Below, one piece after another: positions 29,164-39,340 of a DNA stretch of 64,000 nt. Both the position numbers and the translations under genes were made by a program. Under the pieces are notes generated by a model that saw only the letters and a program-made list of their open reading frames with translations, had not been told where the DNA came from and made no database searches. How positions within the stretch are numbered: the first letter of the stretch is position 1; the number at the start of each line of letters is the position of its first letter. Origin of the DNA: a bacterium (GTDB lineage: Bacteria; Bacteroidota; Rhodothermia; Balneolales; M1805); contig SBGQ01000043.1 in the NCBI GenBank assembly GCA_006226965.1, positions 1 through 64,000 on the forward strand, given 5' to 3'.

Positions 29164-30528
29164 TTATTTTATCAAACTCATTCGTTTTGAAACCGAACCG
29201 TTTGGTGTAGAAATCGTGTAGATATACACTCCGGAACTTAATCGGGAAGCATCAAACTGAACAGCATGTAAACCACTAGGCATCGCGCCATTCACCAATG
29301 TAGCTACTTTTTGCCCTAAAACGGTATATACACTCAGGTTTACATCACTTTGTTGATTCAATGTAAATTGAATCCTTGTTGTAGGATTAAACGGATTAGG
29401 GAAATTTTGCTTCAACTCGAATCCTTGCACGATTTCTTTATCGGATTCCACTGAAGTGGCAAATTCAGATTTATCGATGTAGTACAATCCGTTGTTTTCG
29501 TTGTACACGCCGCCTACACTAGCAAAAAGTCGATTCACCGATACAAACAAACTGCTGATATTCAAGCCTTTCAAACCGACTAATTCCCATGTCTCACCAT
29601 TTGCTGATTTCCAGACGCCGCCATCAAAACCGCCATTAAAGGTTGTATTTGTATTTAAACCAACATAAAAATACTCATCATCAGCGGCCATTGCCGTAAT
29701 TCCGGGTTTGTAGATAACTCCGCTTTCAAGAACATTCGTAACTATAGTTTCAGTGAATGAATCGCCTCTGTTTGTTGATTTCCAAAAACCAAAATCGAAA
29801 CGTCCGCCGCCTGTTCCCGCAGCTAAAATCGTATCGCCTCGTCTGGCAAATTTATTTTTTATGGAATTCACATTGGTTCTGGTATACGTAACGCCTTTAT
29901 CATCCGAAACATAAAATCCGTCCGAAGCCGAGAGATAAACGCGCGTTGCATCCGTTTCAAGCTGAACCACATTCGGTGCGCCGTTTGCTTCATTGGCATC
30001 CAAACCTTGGGTAATCAATTCCCAACTTCCGTCGCCTTCTTTTCGATAAATACCTGTACCGCCGTCGTTAGTATCATCTGCCGTACCAGCCAATACCACA
30101 TTATCGATTTCAGCAAAAAAGCGTCCTCGATTTTCATCATTAGTTGAAGCAAGCGAGGTTTGATTTGTCCACGTTTTACCTGCATCGTAGGAAAAACTTA
30201 CAATTCTACGTTGTGCAAGTGCCAAAAACGTATCCGAACCATACAAACCTGCCGGAGAATCTGTCTCAATAGCCGTGTTCGTTAATCCACTGTTTGGAAC
30301 CAGTTCTTCCCAAGTAGAACCTTCATCAACAGAAAAATAAACTTTCATTCCGTCATCATTAAATCCGCTGAGAATGGCTGTAGTTGTAAACAAGGTGTCT
30401 TTACTTTCCACAACTCCTAAATAACCCAAATAAAAATTCGCTGATGGATTTTCTGCTTTTGTGAATTGTGCAAATGTATTGCCCAAAGGCAACAAACTTA
30501 GTAAGGCAATGGTAGCTGATTTTAACAT
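29164..30528 (-). CDS. secreted BNR/sortilin-like repeat protein with T9SS type A sorting domain
   Basis: VYFSVDEGSTWEELV, VSFSYDAGKTW, FYVSDDKGVTYTRT repeats; C-terminus NFPNPFNPTTRIQFTLNQQSDVNLSVYTVLGQKVATL...SGVYIYTISTPNGSVSKRMSLIK. Confidence 0.88.
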   Translation of the reverse strand: MLKSATIALLSLLPLGNTFAQFTKAENPSANFYLGYLGVVESKDTLFTTTAILSGFNDDGMKVYFSVDEGSTWEELVPNSGLTNTAIETDSPAGLYGSDTFLALAQRRIVSFSYDAGKTWTNQTSLASTNDENRGRFFAEIDNVVLAGTADDTNDGGTGIYRKEGDGSWELITQGLDANEANGAPNVVQLETDATRVYLSASDGFYVSDDKGVTYTRTNVNSIKNKFARRGDTILAAGTGGGRFDFGFWKSTNRGDSFTETIVTNVLESGVIYKPGITAMAADDEYFYVGLNTNTTFNGGFDGGVWKSANGETWELVGLKGLNISSLFVSVNRLFASVGGVYNENNGLYYIDKSEFATSVESDKEIVQGFELKQNFPNPFNPTTRIQFTLNQQSDVNLSVYTVLGQKVATLVNGAMPSGLHAVQFDASRLSSGVYIYTISTPNGSVSKRMSLIK

Positions 30529-30654
30529 GTTATCTCTTTTTTGTACTAGTTTAAACCAAACTACAAGTATGCTTTTCCATCAACCATTACTCATTTGTAG
30601 TATTTTGAAACGATTCTAGGATTAAGTTTCTAGGTTTTAGCGAACAACTCTATA

Positions 30655-33600
30655 TTGACACTAAAAACAAGCGTGTTATTCCTTTTCTCTTTTTTACTGA
30701 GTTTTTTTCAGGTGATGACCTTGCCAAAAACAACTTCCGTTCCGTTGTATTTCAGACATTTTTCAGATTCTGAAATTCCGAATAACACTGTTTTTGATGT
30801 TCATCAAGATGATGACGGTTTTATATGGATTGCCACTCAAGATGGGTTCGCACGATTCGAAGGCACAAAATTTCGCTTTTTTCGGCATTCCAGAAACGAT
30901 AAAACCAGTTTACACGACAATATTTGTTACAGTATCACCACTTCTGAGAACAAACTTTGGGTGAGCACCCAAACCGGAGTTGCCGTGTTCAACAAACAAA
31001 CTATGCAGCAAATCGATACGCTTTTTACTCATCAAACATTTTCGGTTTTGCGCGCCAGTCAACATCACATATTTGCAATTAATGGAGACCAATTTCTCAT
31101 TTGGGATGAAAATGGTGAGCGTGTCGATTCAGCGGATATTGAAGCAACAAGCGGATTTCATCCAAAAAATGCAGCTTTCTTTACCAACAACAACACACTG
31201 ATTCAAAAACAGCATTCGCAGCTTTCAACATTTACGTTTTCTCCGTTTGATGGCATTGTGAAGCGCTCTTATTCACTTCCTGAGAATTTCCTACTTGCTG
31301 ATGTTTTCGGTTTTTTAAACGACTCAACCTTGTTGCTTAGGAAACAGGATACTGTTTTTTCTATCGGCATTCTAGATTCTGCACAAGTTGAAATTCGCAA
31401 ACTGGTAACCGTTTCAGGTTTGAGTACTATGGAACGTTTACATTCCTATGGCTTCGTTTTGCCAAACGGTAATTTTTGGGCGTTAAGCATGAATTCCGTG
31501 CTTTTTTTCCAAAAAACAGATTCTGGAAATTTTATCTGTATTCCTGTTCGCGACGGTTTATCTGATCACAAAAAAAACCAAGCTCATTCGATTACATTTG
31601 GCTTAAACGATGCGCAACAACGGCTTTGGATTGCCGACCAATACAACGGACTTTCTCTGCTCGATGCTCGTCAGTTGGCGTTCAAAAATCTCACTAAAGA
31701 GACCTTTCATCAATCGCAAGATGAGAATCTGATTGCCTGGGCTTTTGCATTCAATGATGAACAAACCTCTGCACTTATTGCTGCAAGCGGATACCTTTTT
31801 CACTTGGAATTTTCTAAACCGTTTTCTGAAATCGGAGCTTGGGATTTAATCCAACCTTTCATCAAAACAATCAAAAAAATTACATCGCCTGACTTAAACG
31901 GCCATAATAACGACGTTGCTTTCAGAAACGGGAAATTTTATATCAATGCGTTTAAAACGGGAATTATTGAATACAATCCGAATACACATCACATCAAAAA
32001 AATAGTTCCTCAAACGCCTGAGCGACGCTTGTATTCCGTAACGGCAATCAACGAAAATTTGGTCTGGTCTGGTTTTAAACGAGTTCTCATTCAACATCCG
32101 GACAACACGGTCGAACCTTTGGATTCCGTTTTTTTTGCAGATGCAAGTATTATTTACAATACCACGTTTAACGAATCCAAACATGAATGGGTAATCTCCG
32201 AATTCAACAGCGTTTTAAGTTATTCGTTAGAATCGAACACGTTCAAAACCATTTTAAATGCGAAAGAAAAGAAAAAACGATTCGCAACAACCGCCATTAT
32301 GAACGCTTTCGGAAAGGGTGAAACCTACTGGATTTCAACGTTTGGGCAAGGTGTGTTAAAAATCACACCCAATGATACACTTACCTTTTCAATCGAAAAC
32401 GGACTTGAAAACGCCTCGATTTACAACATCGTAGAAAGTACAGATAAGCGATTATGGATTTCAACCAATCGCGGACTTCATGTTTCTGATTCCGATTTTT
32501 CGAAACTCATTCTTTTGAATGATGATTTAGGATTTCCAAATTCCATTGCCAATCAAAACGGAACGGAATATCACAAAAACGGTTTATTATCGGTTGCCGG
32601 CTCTGAAGGTGTGTCTATTATCAACACAATAAATTTTGATGAATTTGGCGTTTTCGTAGAACATCCAAAGCTTTTAGAACTCAGAATCTCCACTAAACTA
32701 AATCAGGTGAATGTCTATTATGAAGATACATTCCGTTCGTTTCCTCAATCCGACCTGGTTCGCTTTTCGTTAGGAATTTCAGATTTTACGCAGCACAATT
32801 TCCCGACTTTTTATCGCATTCATCCTGATTCAAGTTGGCAAGCTATTCCCGAACTTCCCGCTGAAATTTCTTTTACACAGTTACAAGCCGGTAATTATAC
32901 CTTGGAATCTGCTTTTGTAAATCCGTATAACTTTCAGTTTCAGACGCAAAAACTCGCCGAATTTTCCATCTTTATTCCATTTTGGGAGCGCTGGCAAACT
33001 CGACTTTTTCTAATTGTATTGGTACTAATTCTCGCAGCAATTCTTATTCAAAAACGAGTGAGCCGATATTATCACAAAAAGTTAATTGCTTTAGAAAAAG
33101 AACAACATGTATTCAGAGAACGAGAACACCTTTCGCGAGATTTACACGATTCCATCGGCACGCAACTTAGCTTAATTATTCGCCAGTTAACGGCTGCATC
33201 AAAAGAAAAAGACACGCTCAATAAAGTGTTTTCCGCCAAACAATTAGCTCAGTTTTCACTAGACCAATTGAGGGAAACAATTTGGGCTTTAAAGTCGGAA
33301 GAAATCCATTTGGATGAATACGTTTCAAGAATAGAAAACCTAAGTAAACGTTTAATTCTTCAGACCGGAATACACTTAGAATTTTTCATCGATTTAAAAT
33401 CGAATCCGAAAATCAGCCCGATTCAACTCATTCAATCTCAACGCATTCTGGAAGAATCCCTAACGAATGCCATTAAGTATAGCGAATCAAAAAAAATTCA
33501 TATTTCGCTTTCATCTGACCAATACAATTGGAAATTATCAATCACAGATTTTGGCAAAGGTTTTGTTTTCGATCAACAAACTGCGCGACATCATTACGGC

Positions 33601-33708
33601 TTAAAACATATTCAGGAACGTGCGCGGGAAATTCAGGGAACTTTACACATAGAAACGGAAATCGGGAAAGGAACGGAAATCTCACTCCGCTTGCCGATTC
33701 GCTCTTAA
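30655..33708 (+). CDS. regulator-propeller sensor histidine kinase, NarX/DegS-like (HisKA_3)
   Basis: Propeller strands (DGFIWIATQDGFARF), TM, HLSRDLHDSIGTQLSLIIRQL, ITDFGKGF, GLKHIQERAREIQGTLHIETEIGKGTEISLRLP; TTG start in track. Confidence 0.9.
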   Translation: MTLKTSVLFLFSFLLSFFQVMTLPKTTSVPLYFRHFSDSEIPNNTVFDVHQDDDGFIWIATQDGFARFEGTKFRFFRHSRNDKTSLHDNICYSITTSENKLWVSTQTGVAVFNKQTMQQIDTLFTHQTFSVLRASQHHIFAINGDQFLIWDENGERVDSADIEATSGFHPKNAAFFTNNNTLIQKQHSQLSTFTFSPFDGIVKRSYSLPENFLLADVFGFLNDSTLLLRKQDTVFSIGILDSAQVEIRKLVTVSGLSTMERLHSYGFVLPNGNFWALSMNSVLFFQKTDSGNFICIPVRDGLSDHKKNQAHSITFGLNDAQQRLWIADQYNGLSLLDARQLAFKNLTKETFHQSQDENLIAWAFAFNDEQTSALIAASGYLFHLEFSKPFSEIGAWDLIQPFIKTIKKITSPDLNGHNNDVAFRNGKFYINAFKTGIIEYNPNTHHIKKIVPQTPERRLYSVTAINENLVWSGFKRVLIQHPDNTVEPLDSVFFADASIIYNTTFNESKHEWVISEFNSVLSYSLESNTFKTILNAKEKKKRFATTAIMNAFGKGETYWISTFGQGVLKITPNDTLTFSIENGLENASIYNIVESTDKRLWISTNRGLHVSDSDFSKLILLNDDLGFPNSIANQNGTEYHKNGLLSVAGSEGVSIINTINFDEFGVFVEHPKLLELRISTKLNQVNVYYEDTFRSFPQSDLVRFSLGISDFTQHNFPTFYRIHPDSSWQAIPELPAEISFTQLQAGNYTLESAFVNPYNFQFQTQKLAEFSIFIPFWERWQTRLFLIVLVLILAAILIQKRVSRYYHKKLIALEKEQHVFREREHLSRDLHDSIGTQLSLIIRQLTAASKEKDTLNKVFSAKQLAQFSLDQLRETIWALKSEEIHLDEYVSRIENLSKRLILQTGIHLEFFIDLKSNPKISPIQLIQSQRILEESLTNAIKYSESKKIHISLSSDQYNWKLSITDFGKGFVFDQQTARHHYGLKHIQERAREIQGTLHIETEIGKGTEISLRLPIRS

Positions 33709-33915
33709 AAGTTGAATCATTTTTTTTAACTGTTTCCTCATTTAAAATCAATCGAATTAGTAATCAGGTTCTGTTCATATCAAACCATTTTATTCGTTTT
33801 CTGCCGATTCGTTCATAATAGTTGCACTTGTTTTCGCTACTACTTTTACTTGATACAGTATTCGGATTTATCATTCAGGTATCTACCGTTAACTCTAAAA
33901 AACTGGCAACCCTTT

Positions 33916-34752
33916 TCATTCGTTTTCAGTCGTATAAATCGGTTTTAAAATCACTCCTTCATTGCTCAATAAATTGCTCCATTTTGGTGATTTCAGCACT
34001 TCTCGAATACTCATTGCTTCACCGTTCACAAAAACAATAGTACTTACCAATCGAATTCCGTGACTGTAATCGGCATACGAACTTCCGTGTCCATTATACA
34101 CGGGTTGAATCGGTTTTCCGTCCAATTTGTGCCATCCGTAAATCACAACCGGACTCGGAACATTCGTTTTTAAGTTTTCAACCATTCGATTCGAAATAAT
34201 CACGTCTTTTTTGTGTCCGGCTGTTAACCTTCCCAATGGAAATCGTTCCGTAAATGGTGCTCTTTGCTCTAAAACCGAATCCTGATGTTGTAAAAAAACG
34301 GAAACGCTTGTCATAGAATCCGAGGGTGGAATTGGTTGAGGTCTCAATTTCACAGCTGCTTGCTCGTACAAGTTATCAACCATAAATGTGGTCGGCAAAC
34401 TCATATCTAATGCTGTTGCAATTTTTTGAGCAGTAATAGGAGTGAGTGGTACATATATAAAATCACCATTTTTCCCGAGACACAAATAATCAGGCGTTAC
34501 ATAGAATACAACCTCAACCGAATCTTGTTTGATGGAAATCGGAACGAGTTTTCGAAGAAAATCGGGCACATTTCCTTTTATGAATTCATCAAAAATAACC
34601 GCTTCTCTTTCTTCACGAGGCAAAAACGAAATCTTTTCAGCTAAAGCTGAACCGGTAAGAAACCCTTCCTGCCGTATAGGCACATCCAGTTGTTGAGCCG
34701 AAACCGAAGCGCTCCATAAAAACATCCATAAAACAATGATATTCCATTTCAT
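33916..34752 (-). CDS. conserved hypothetical secreted protein
   Basis: Signal peptide ending SVSAQ; VVIYGWHKLDGKPIQPVYNGHGSSYADYSHGIRLV motif. Confidence 0.65.
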   Translation of the reverse strand: MKWNIIVLWMFLWSASVSAQQLDVPIRQEGFLTGSALAEKISFLPREEREAVIFDEFIKGNVPDFLRKLVPISIKQDSVEVVFYVTPDYLCLGKNGDFIYVPLTPITAQKIATALDMSLPTTFMVDNLYEQAAVKLRPQPIPPSDSMTSVSVFLQHQDSVLEQRAPFTERFPLGRLTAGHKKDVIISNRMVENLKTNVPSPVVIYGWHKLDGKPIQPVYNGHGSSYADYSHGIRLVSTIVFVNGEAMSIREVLKSPKWSNLLSNEGVILKPIYTTENE

Positions 34753-34823
34753 GCTTGCAATTTACTTGAAATAACGCATTTGAATTATTGTGATATGCTC
34801 CGAATATCTCCATATTCCTGTTT

Positions 34824-35477
34824 ATGATTCAGTTAGCATTAGTTGAGGATAACAGCAGCCAGATAAAATCGTTAATTGACGAGTTTTCAAGTATTGATTT
34901 CATTGAATTGGGGATTTGCTCGATGAGCGGTGAAGAGTTTTTAATCGAACTTTCCAACAGCACCGAACTCCCCGATTTTGCGTTGGTTGATGTAGAAATG
35001 CCGGGTATGAACGGCATCGAAACCGTTATCAAAATAAAAGAACGTTTCCCGTCGATTACCTGCATCATGTTTTCTGTTTTGGATGATGAACTCACCTTGT
35101 ATAATGCCATTCAGGCCGGTGCATCAGGATACTTTCTCAAAGAAGATGATATCGAACAAATTAGTCAGCATTTAAAACAAGTGAAGGAATTCGGAGCCTT
35201 ACCGTTTACACCGCGAATGGCGCTCAAAGCTTTAGAACTCATCAAAAAAGCAACACCACCACCATCAGAAAACGCCGATTCTATCCTTTCTCAGCGCGAA
35301 TTAGAGATTTTGCAGCTTTTATCGGAAGGCCATAACGCGCAAACGATTGCCGAGAAATTATTTGTCAGTTTTCACACCGTTCGCAAACATATGATGAACA
35401 TTTACACGAAGTTGGAAGTGAATTCAAAAACGGAGGCCATTAAAATCGGACTCAAAAACAGTTGGTTACGATTATAA
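34824..35477 (+). CDS. LuxR/NarL-family response regulator
   Basis: REC domain (FALVDVEMPGMNGIE, ASGYFLKEDD) and LuxR HTH (LSQRELEILQLLSEGHNAQTIAEKLFVSFHTVRKHMMNIYTKL). Confidence 0.95.
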   Translation: MIQLALVEDNSSQIKSLIDEFSSIDFIELGICSMSGEEFLIELSNSTELPDFALVDVEMPGMNGIETVIKIKERFPSITCIMFSVLDDELTLYNAIQAGASGYFLKEDDIEQISQHLKQVKEFGALPFTPRMALKALELIKKATPPPSENADSILSQRELEILQLLSEGHNAQTIAEKLFVSFHTVRKHMMNIYTKLEVNSKTEAIKIGLKNSWLRL

Positions 35478-37172
<1,695 letters not shown>

Positions 37173-37177
37173 TTTCT

Positions 37178-37208
37178 TAAGGCTGGTGATTAACATCAGC
37201 CTTTTTTT
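37178..37208 (+). terminator. Rho-independent terminator
   Basis: AAGGCTGGTGATTAACATCAGCCTTTTTTT. Confidence 0.75.
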
Positions 37209-37246
37209 TGCTTGAATTTCATCATAATTCCCCTTACCTCTATAAG

Positions 37247-37636
37247 ATGAAAATTTGGAGTTTCATACTAACAGTTAGCCTTACCCTTTTTGCAGCGCTT
37301 ACCTTTTTTCTATCCGTGTCTATAATTTTTGATTGGAATGGATTACGAGAAGCTCAAGGCAACTTTGTTTGGGCTATTATCTGGCTAAATCTCATTTGTT
37401 CGATTATTTATTTTGGAAGTGCATTCTTTATTGCAAAAAACAATCCTTTATCCGTCAATCTTCTTCGAATATCACTTTATATGATAGCTTCGGGTAGCGT
37501 TTATTTAAGTATTCATATACTAAATGGCGGACTTTATGAATCCAAAACAATTGGTGCTCTTGTGTTTAGATTCCTTGTTTCACTCATTTTTTTCTTATTA
37601 GTAAAAAGATTTTTCCGTAGGAAAGAAGCTGTTTAA
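37247..37636 (+). CDS. hypothetical integral membrane protein (4 TM)
   Basis: Start at MKIWSFILTV; four hydrophobic segments. Confidence 0.55.
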   Translation: MKIWSFILTVSLTLFAALTFFLSVSIIFDWNGLREAQGNFVWAIIWLNLICSIIYFGSAFFIAKNNPLSVNLLRISLYMIASGSVYLSIHILNGGLYESKTIGALVFRFLVSLIFFLLVKRFFRRKEAV

Positions 37637-37641
37637 TCTAT

Positions 37642-38031
37642 ATGCACGAGTTCAATAAATCAGATATCCTAACTGAAGAAGATTGCAAACGCTTAGTCTA
37701 TACATTTTATGACAGCCTTCAAAAAAATGAACGTTTGGGATATATCTTCAACCAAAAAGCAAACATTGAATGGGATTTACATTTGCCTAAAATGGTTGAT
37801 TTTTGGTCAAACATCTTGTTTCAAACCGGTAGATATAAAGGAAATCCTTATCAAGCGCATCTCCATTTAACAATACAGGAATCGGATTTTGAAGAATGGA
37901 TTACCATATTTAAAACTACAGTTGATTCAAACTTTGCTGGCTCCAATGCTGAACGCGCCAAAGGAATTGCGGATAATGTTGCCGCAATGTTTATATCCAG
38001 AATGAAAATGGATGGGCATTTACCTTTTTAA
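37642..38031 (+). CDS. group III truncated haemoglobin
   Basis: LVYTFYDSLQKNERLGYIFNQ, FWSNILFQTGRYKGNPYQAHLHL pattern typical of trHb3. Confidence 0.85.
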   Translation: MHEFNKSDILTEEDCKRLVYTFYDSLQKNERLGYIFNQKANIEWDLHLPKMVDFWSNILFQTGRYKGNPYQAHLHLTIQESDFEEWITIFKTTVDSNFAGSNAERAKGIADNVAAMFISRMKMDGHLPF

Positions 38032-38047
38032 GGTTGAAAGGATACAC

Positions 38048-38227
38048 ATGGACAAAAATAACACCACTATAATAATCGAATTAATTAAAGATAAACTCAT
38101 TTCTATTGCAGAAGACTCTTTCAGAGAAGCAGCTATTTCCGGTTTATGTATGGATGGTGCAATAGAAGCTGCAATTGGGGCTATGAAATCAGCAAAAATT
38201 GAATTCGACAATCAAATTAGCAATTAA
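38048..38227 (+). CDS. small hypothetical protein (59 aa)
   Basis: MDKNNTTIIIELIKDKLISIAEDSFREAAISGLCMDGAIEAAIGAMKSAKIEFDNQISN; tightly spaced in the operon. Confidence 0.55.
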   Translation: MDKNNTTIIIELIKDKLISIAEDSFREAAISGLCMDGAIEAAIGAMKSAKIEFDNQISN

Positions 38228-38273
38228 GACTATTTTATCACTTTTGTCTTGCTTCCTGTTTTTCTCCTGCATA

Positions 38274-38292
38274 TCTTAGCCATGAACTAAGA
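38274..38292. promoter_or_regulatory. palindrome TCTTAG-N7-CTAAGA 13 nt upstream of the Rrf2 gene
   Basis: TCTTAGCCATGAACTAAGA. Confidence 0.4.
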
Positions 38293-38305
38293 AATTAATC
38301 TGTTT

Positions 38306-38740
38306 ATGATTGCTTCTAAAACATGTGAATTAGCTATTCGGGCACTCATTCTTATCGCTCAAGATAAGTCGGGCGAGCCTGTTCGAATTTCTTATTTACA
38401 TGAAGAATTAGAAGTTGGCTTTTCGTTTATGACTAAAATTTTACAACCTCTAACCCATTCCGGGGTTCTCGTTTCCTTAAAAGGGGCGAAAGGCGGTTTA
38501 GTATTAAACAAAAAGCCTGAGGAAATTAATCTCAAGCAAATTGTTGAGATTATGGACGGGGATACTCTTTTCACCAAATGCGCTTTAGGCTTACCCAAAT
38601 GCGGGCATCCTGAAACGTGCGCATTTCATGAAAGCTGGACACCTGTAAGAGAACTTCTCACACAAACTTTTCAACAAACGACACTTGCTCAATTATCTAA
38701 AACAGGAAGCGAATCCCTTTTAAACAAATTAGTAGGCTGA
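38306..38740 (+). CDS. Rrf2-family transcriptional regulator (NsrR/IscR-like, Fe-S cysteines)
   Basis: CELAIRALILIAQ..., three Cys: FTKCALGLPKCGHPETCAF. Confidence 0.92.
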   Translation: MIASKTCELAIRALILIAQDKSGEPVRISYLHEELEVGFSFMTKILQPLTHSGVLVSLKGAKGGLVLNKKPEEINLKQIVEIMDGDTLFTKCALGLPKCGHPETCAFHESWTPVRELLTQTFQQTTLAQLSKTGSESLLNKLVG

Positions 38741-38760
38741 CGTTTTTTTTAATCTTAAAT

Positions 38761-38783
38761 AGTAATTAGCACTACTAATTACT
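38761..38783. promoter_or_regulatory. candidate operator: perfect palindrome AGTAATTAG-CACTA-CTAATTACT upstream of cyt c/nosZ
   Basis: 9-bp perfect inverted repeat, 15 nt before the cytochrome c ATG, directly after the Rrf2 gene. Confidence 0.55.
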
Positions 38784-38797
38784 TAAACCATACCATC

Positions 38798-39253
38798 ATG
38801 AAACACATCTTTACCGCCCTCTTATTTTTGGCTCTGATTTCTTGTGGAAATTCTGATGAATCTCACACAAAAAAAGCATCGGCCAGTAAAACAAATGCAT
38901 CAGGAATTAGCGATTTCGAATTGAAAAACGGAATTGGCCCCGTTAAAGAAGAAGTAAAATTGGGCGCTTTAAATCAAACGCTTGTCAATTCTGGTAAAGC
39001 AGTTTTTGAATTGAATTGCTCTGCCTGCCATAAAACTTCAGAACGATATGTTGGCCCTCAATTAGATGATATGCTAACACGAAGAACCCCAACCTATTTG
39101 ATGAATATGATGCTAAATCCTGATGAAATGATTAAAAAACATCCGGAAGGAAAAAAAATGTTTGCGCAGTTTTTAACACCAATGCCCAAACAAAACATCA
39201 CGCTTGAACAAGCCCGGTCAATCGTTGAGTACATAAGAACAGTACAAAAGTAA
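38798..39253 (+). CDS. mono-haem c-type cytochrome lipoprotein
   Basis: Lipobox ALISC; CSACHK haem site; distal Met (PMPKQN). Confidence 0.9.
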   Translation: MKHIFTALLFLALISCGNSDESHTKKASASKTNASGISDFELKNGIGPVKEEVKLGALNQTLVNSGKAVFELNCSACHKTSERYVGPQLDDMLTRRTPTYLMNMMLNPDEMIKKHPEGKKMFAQFLTPMPKQNITLEQARSIVEYIRTVQK

Positions 39254-39340
39254 CGGGTAAAAAAACATCACACAATAACACATCAATTGCTTCTTATTGA
39301 ATCTAATACTCAATGTTGCAATTTACTTATGGAGATCACT

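Noticed and set aside
39270-39335. FNR-like ATTGA-N9-TCAAT and AATTGC/GCAATT repeats upstream of nosZ
   Set aside because: Spacing does not fit an FNR/CRP box and short AT-rich inverted repeats are expected by chance.
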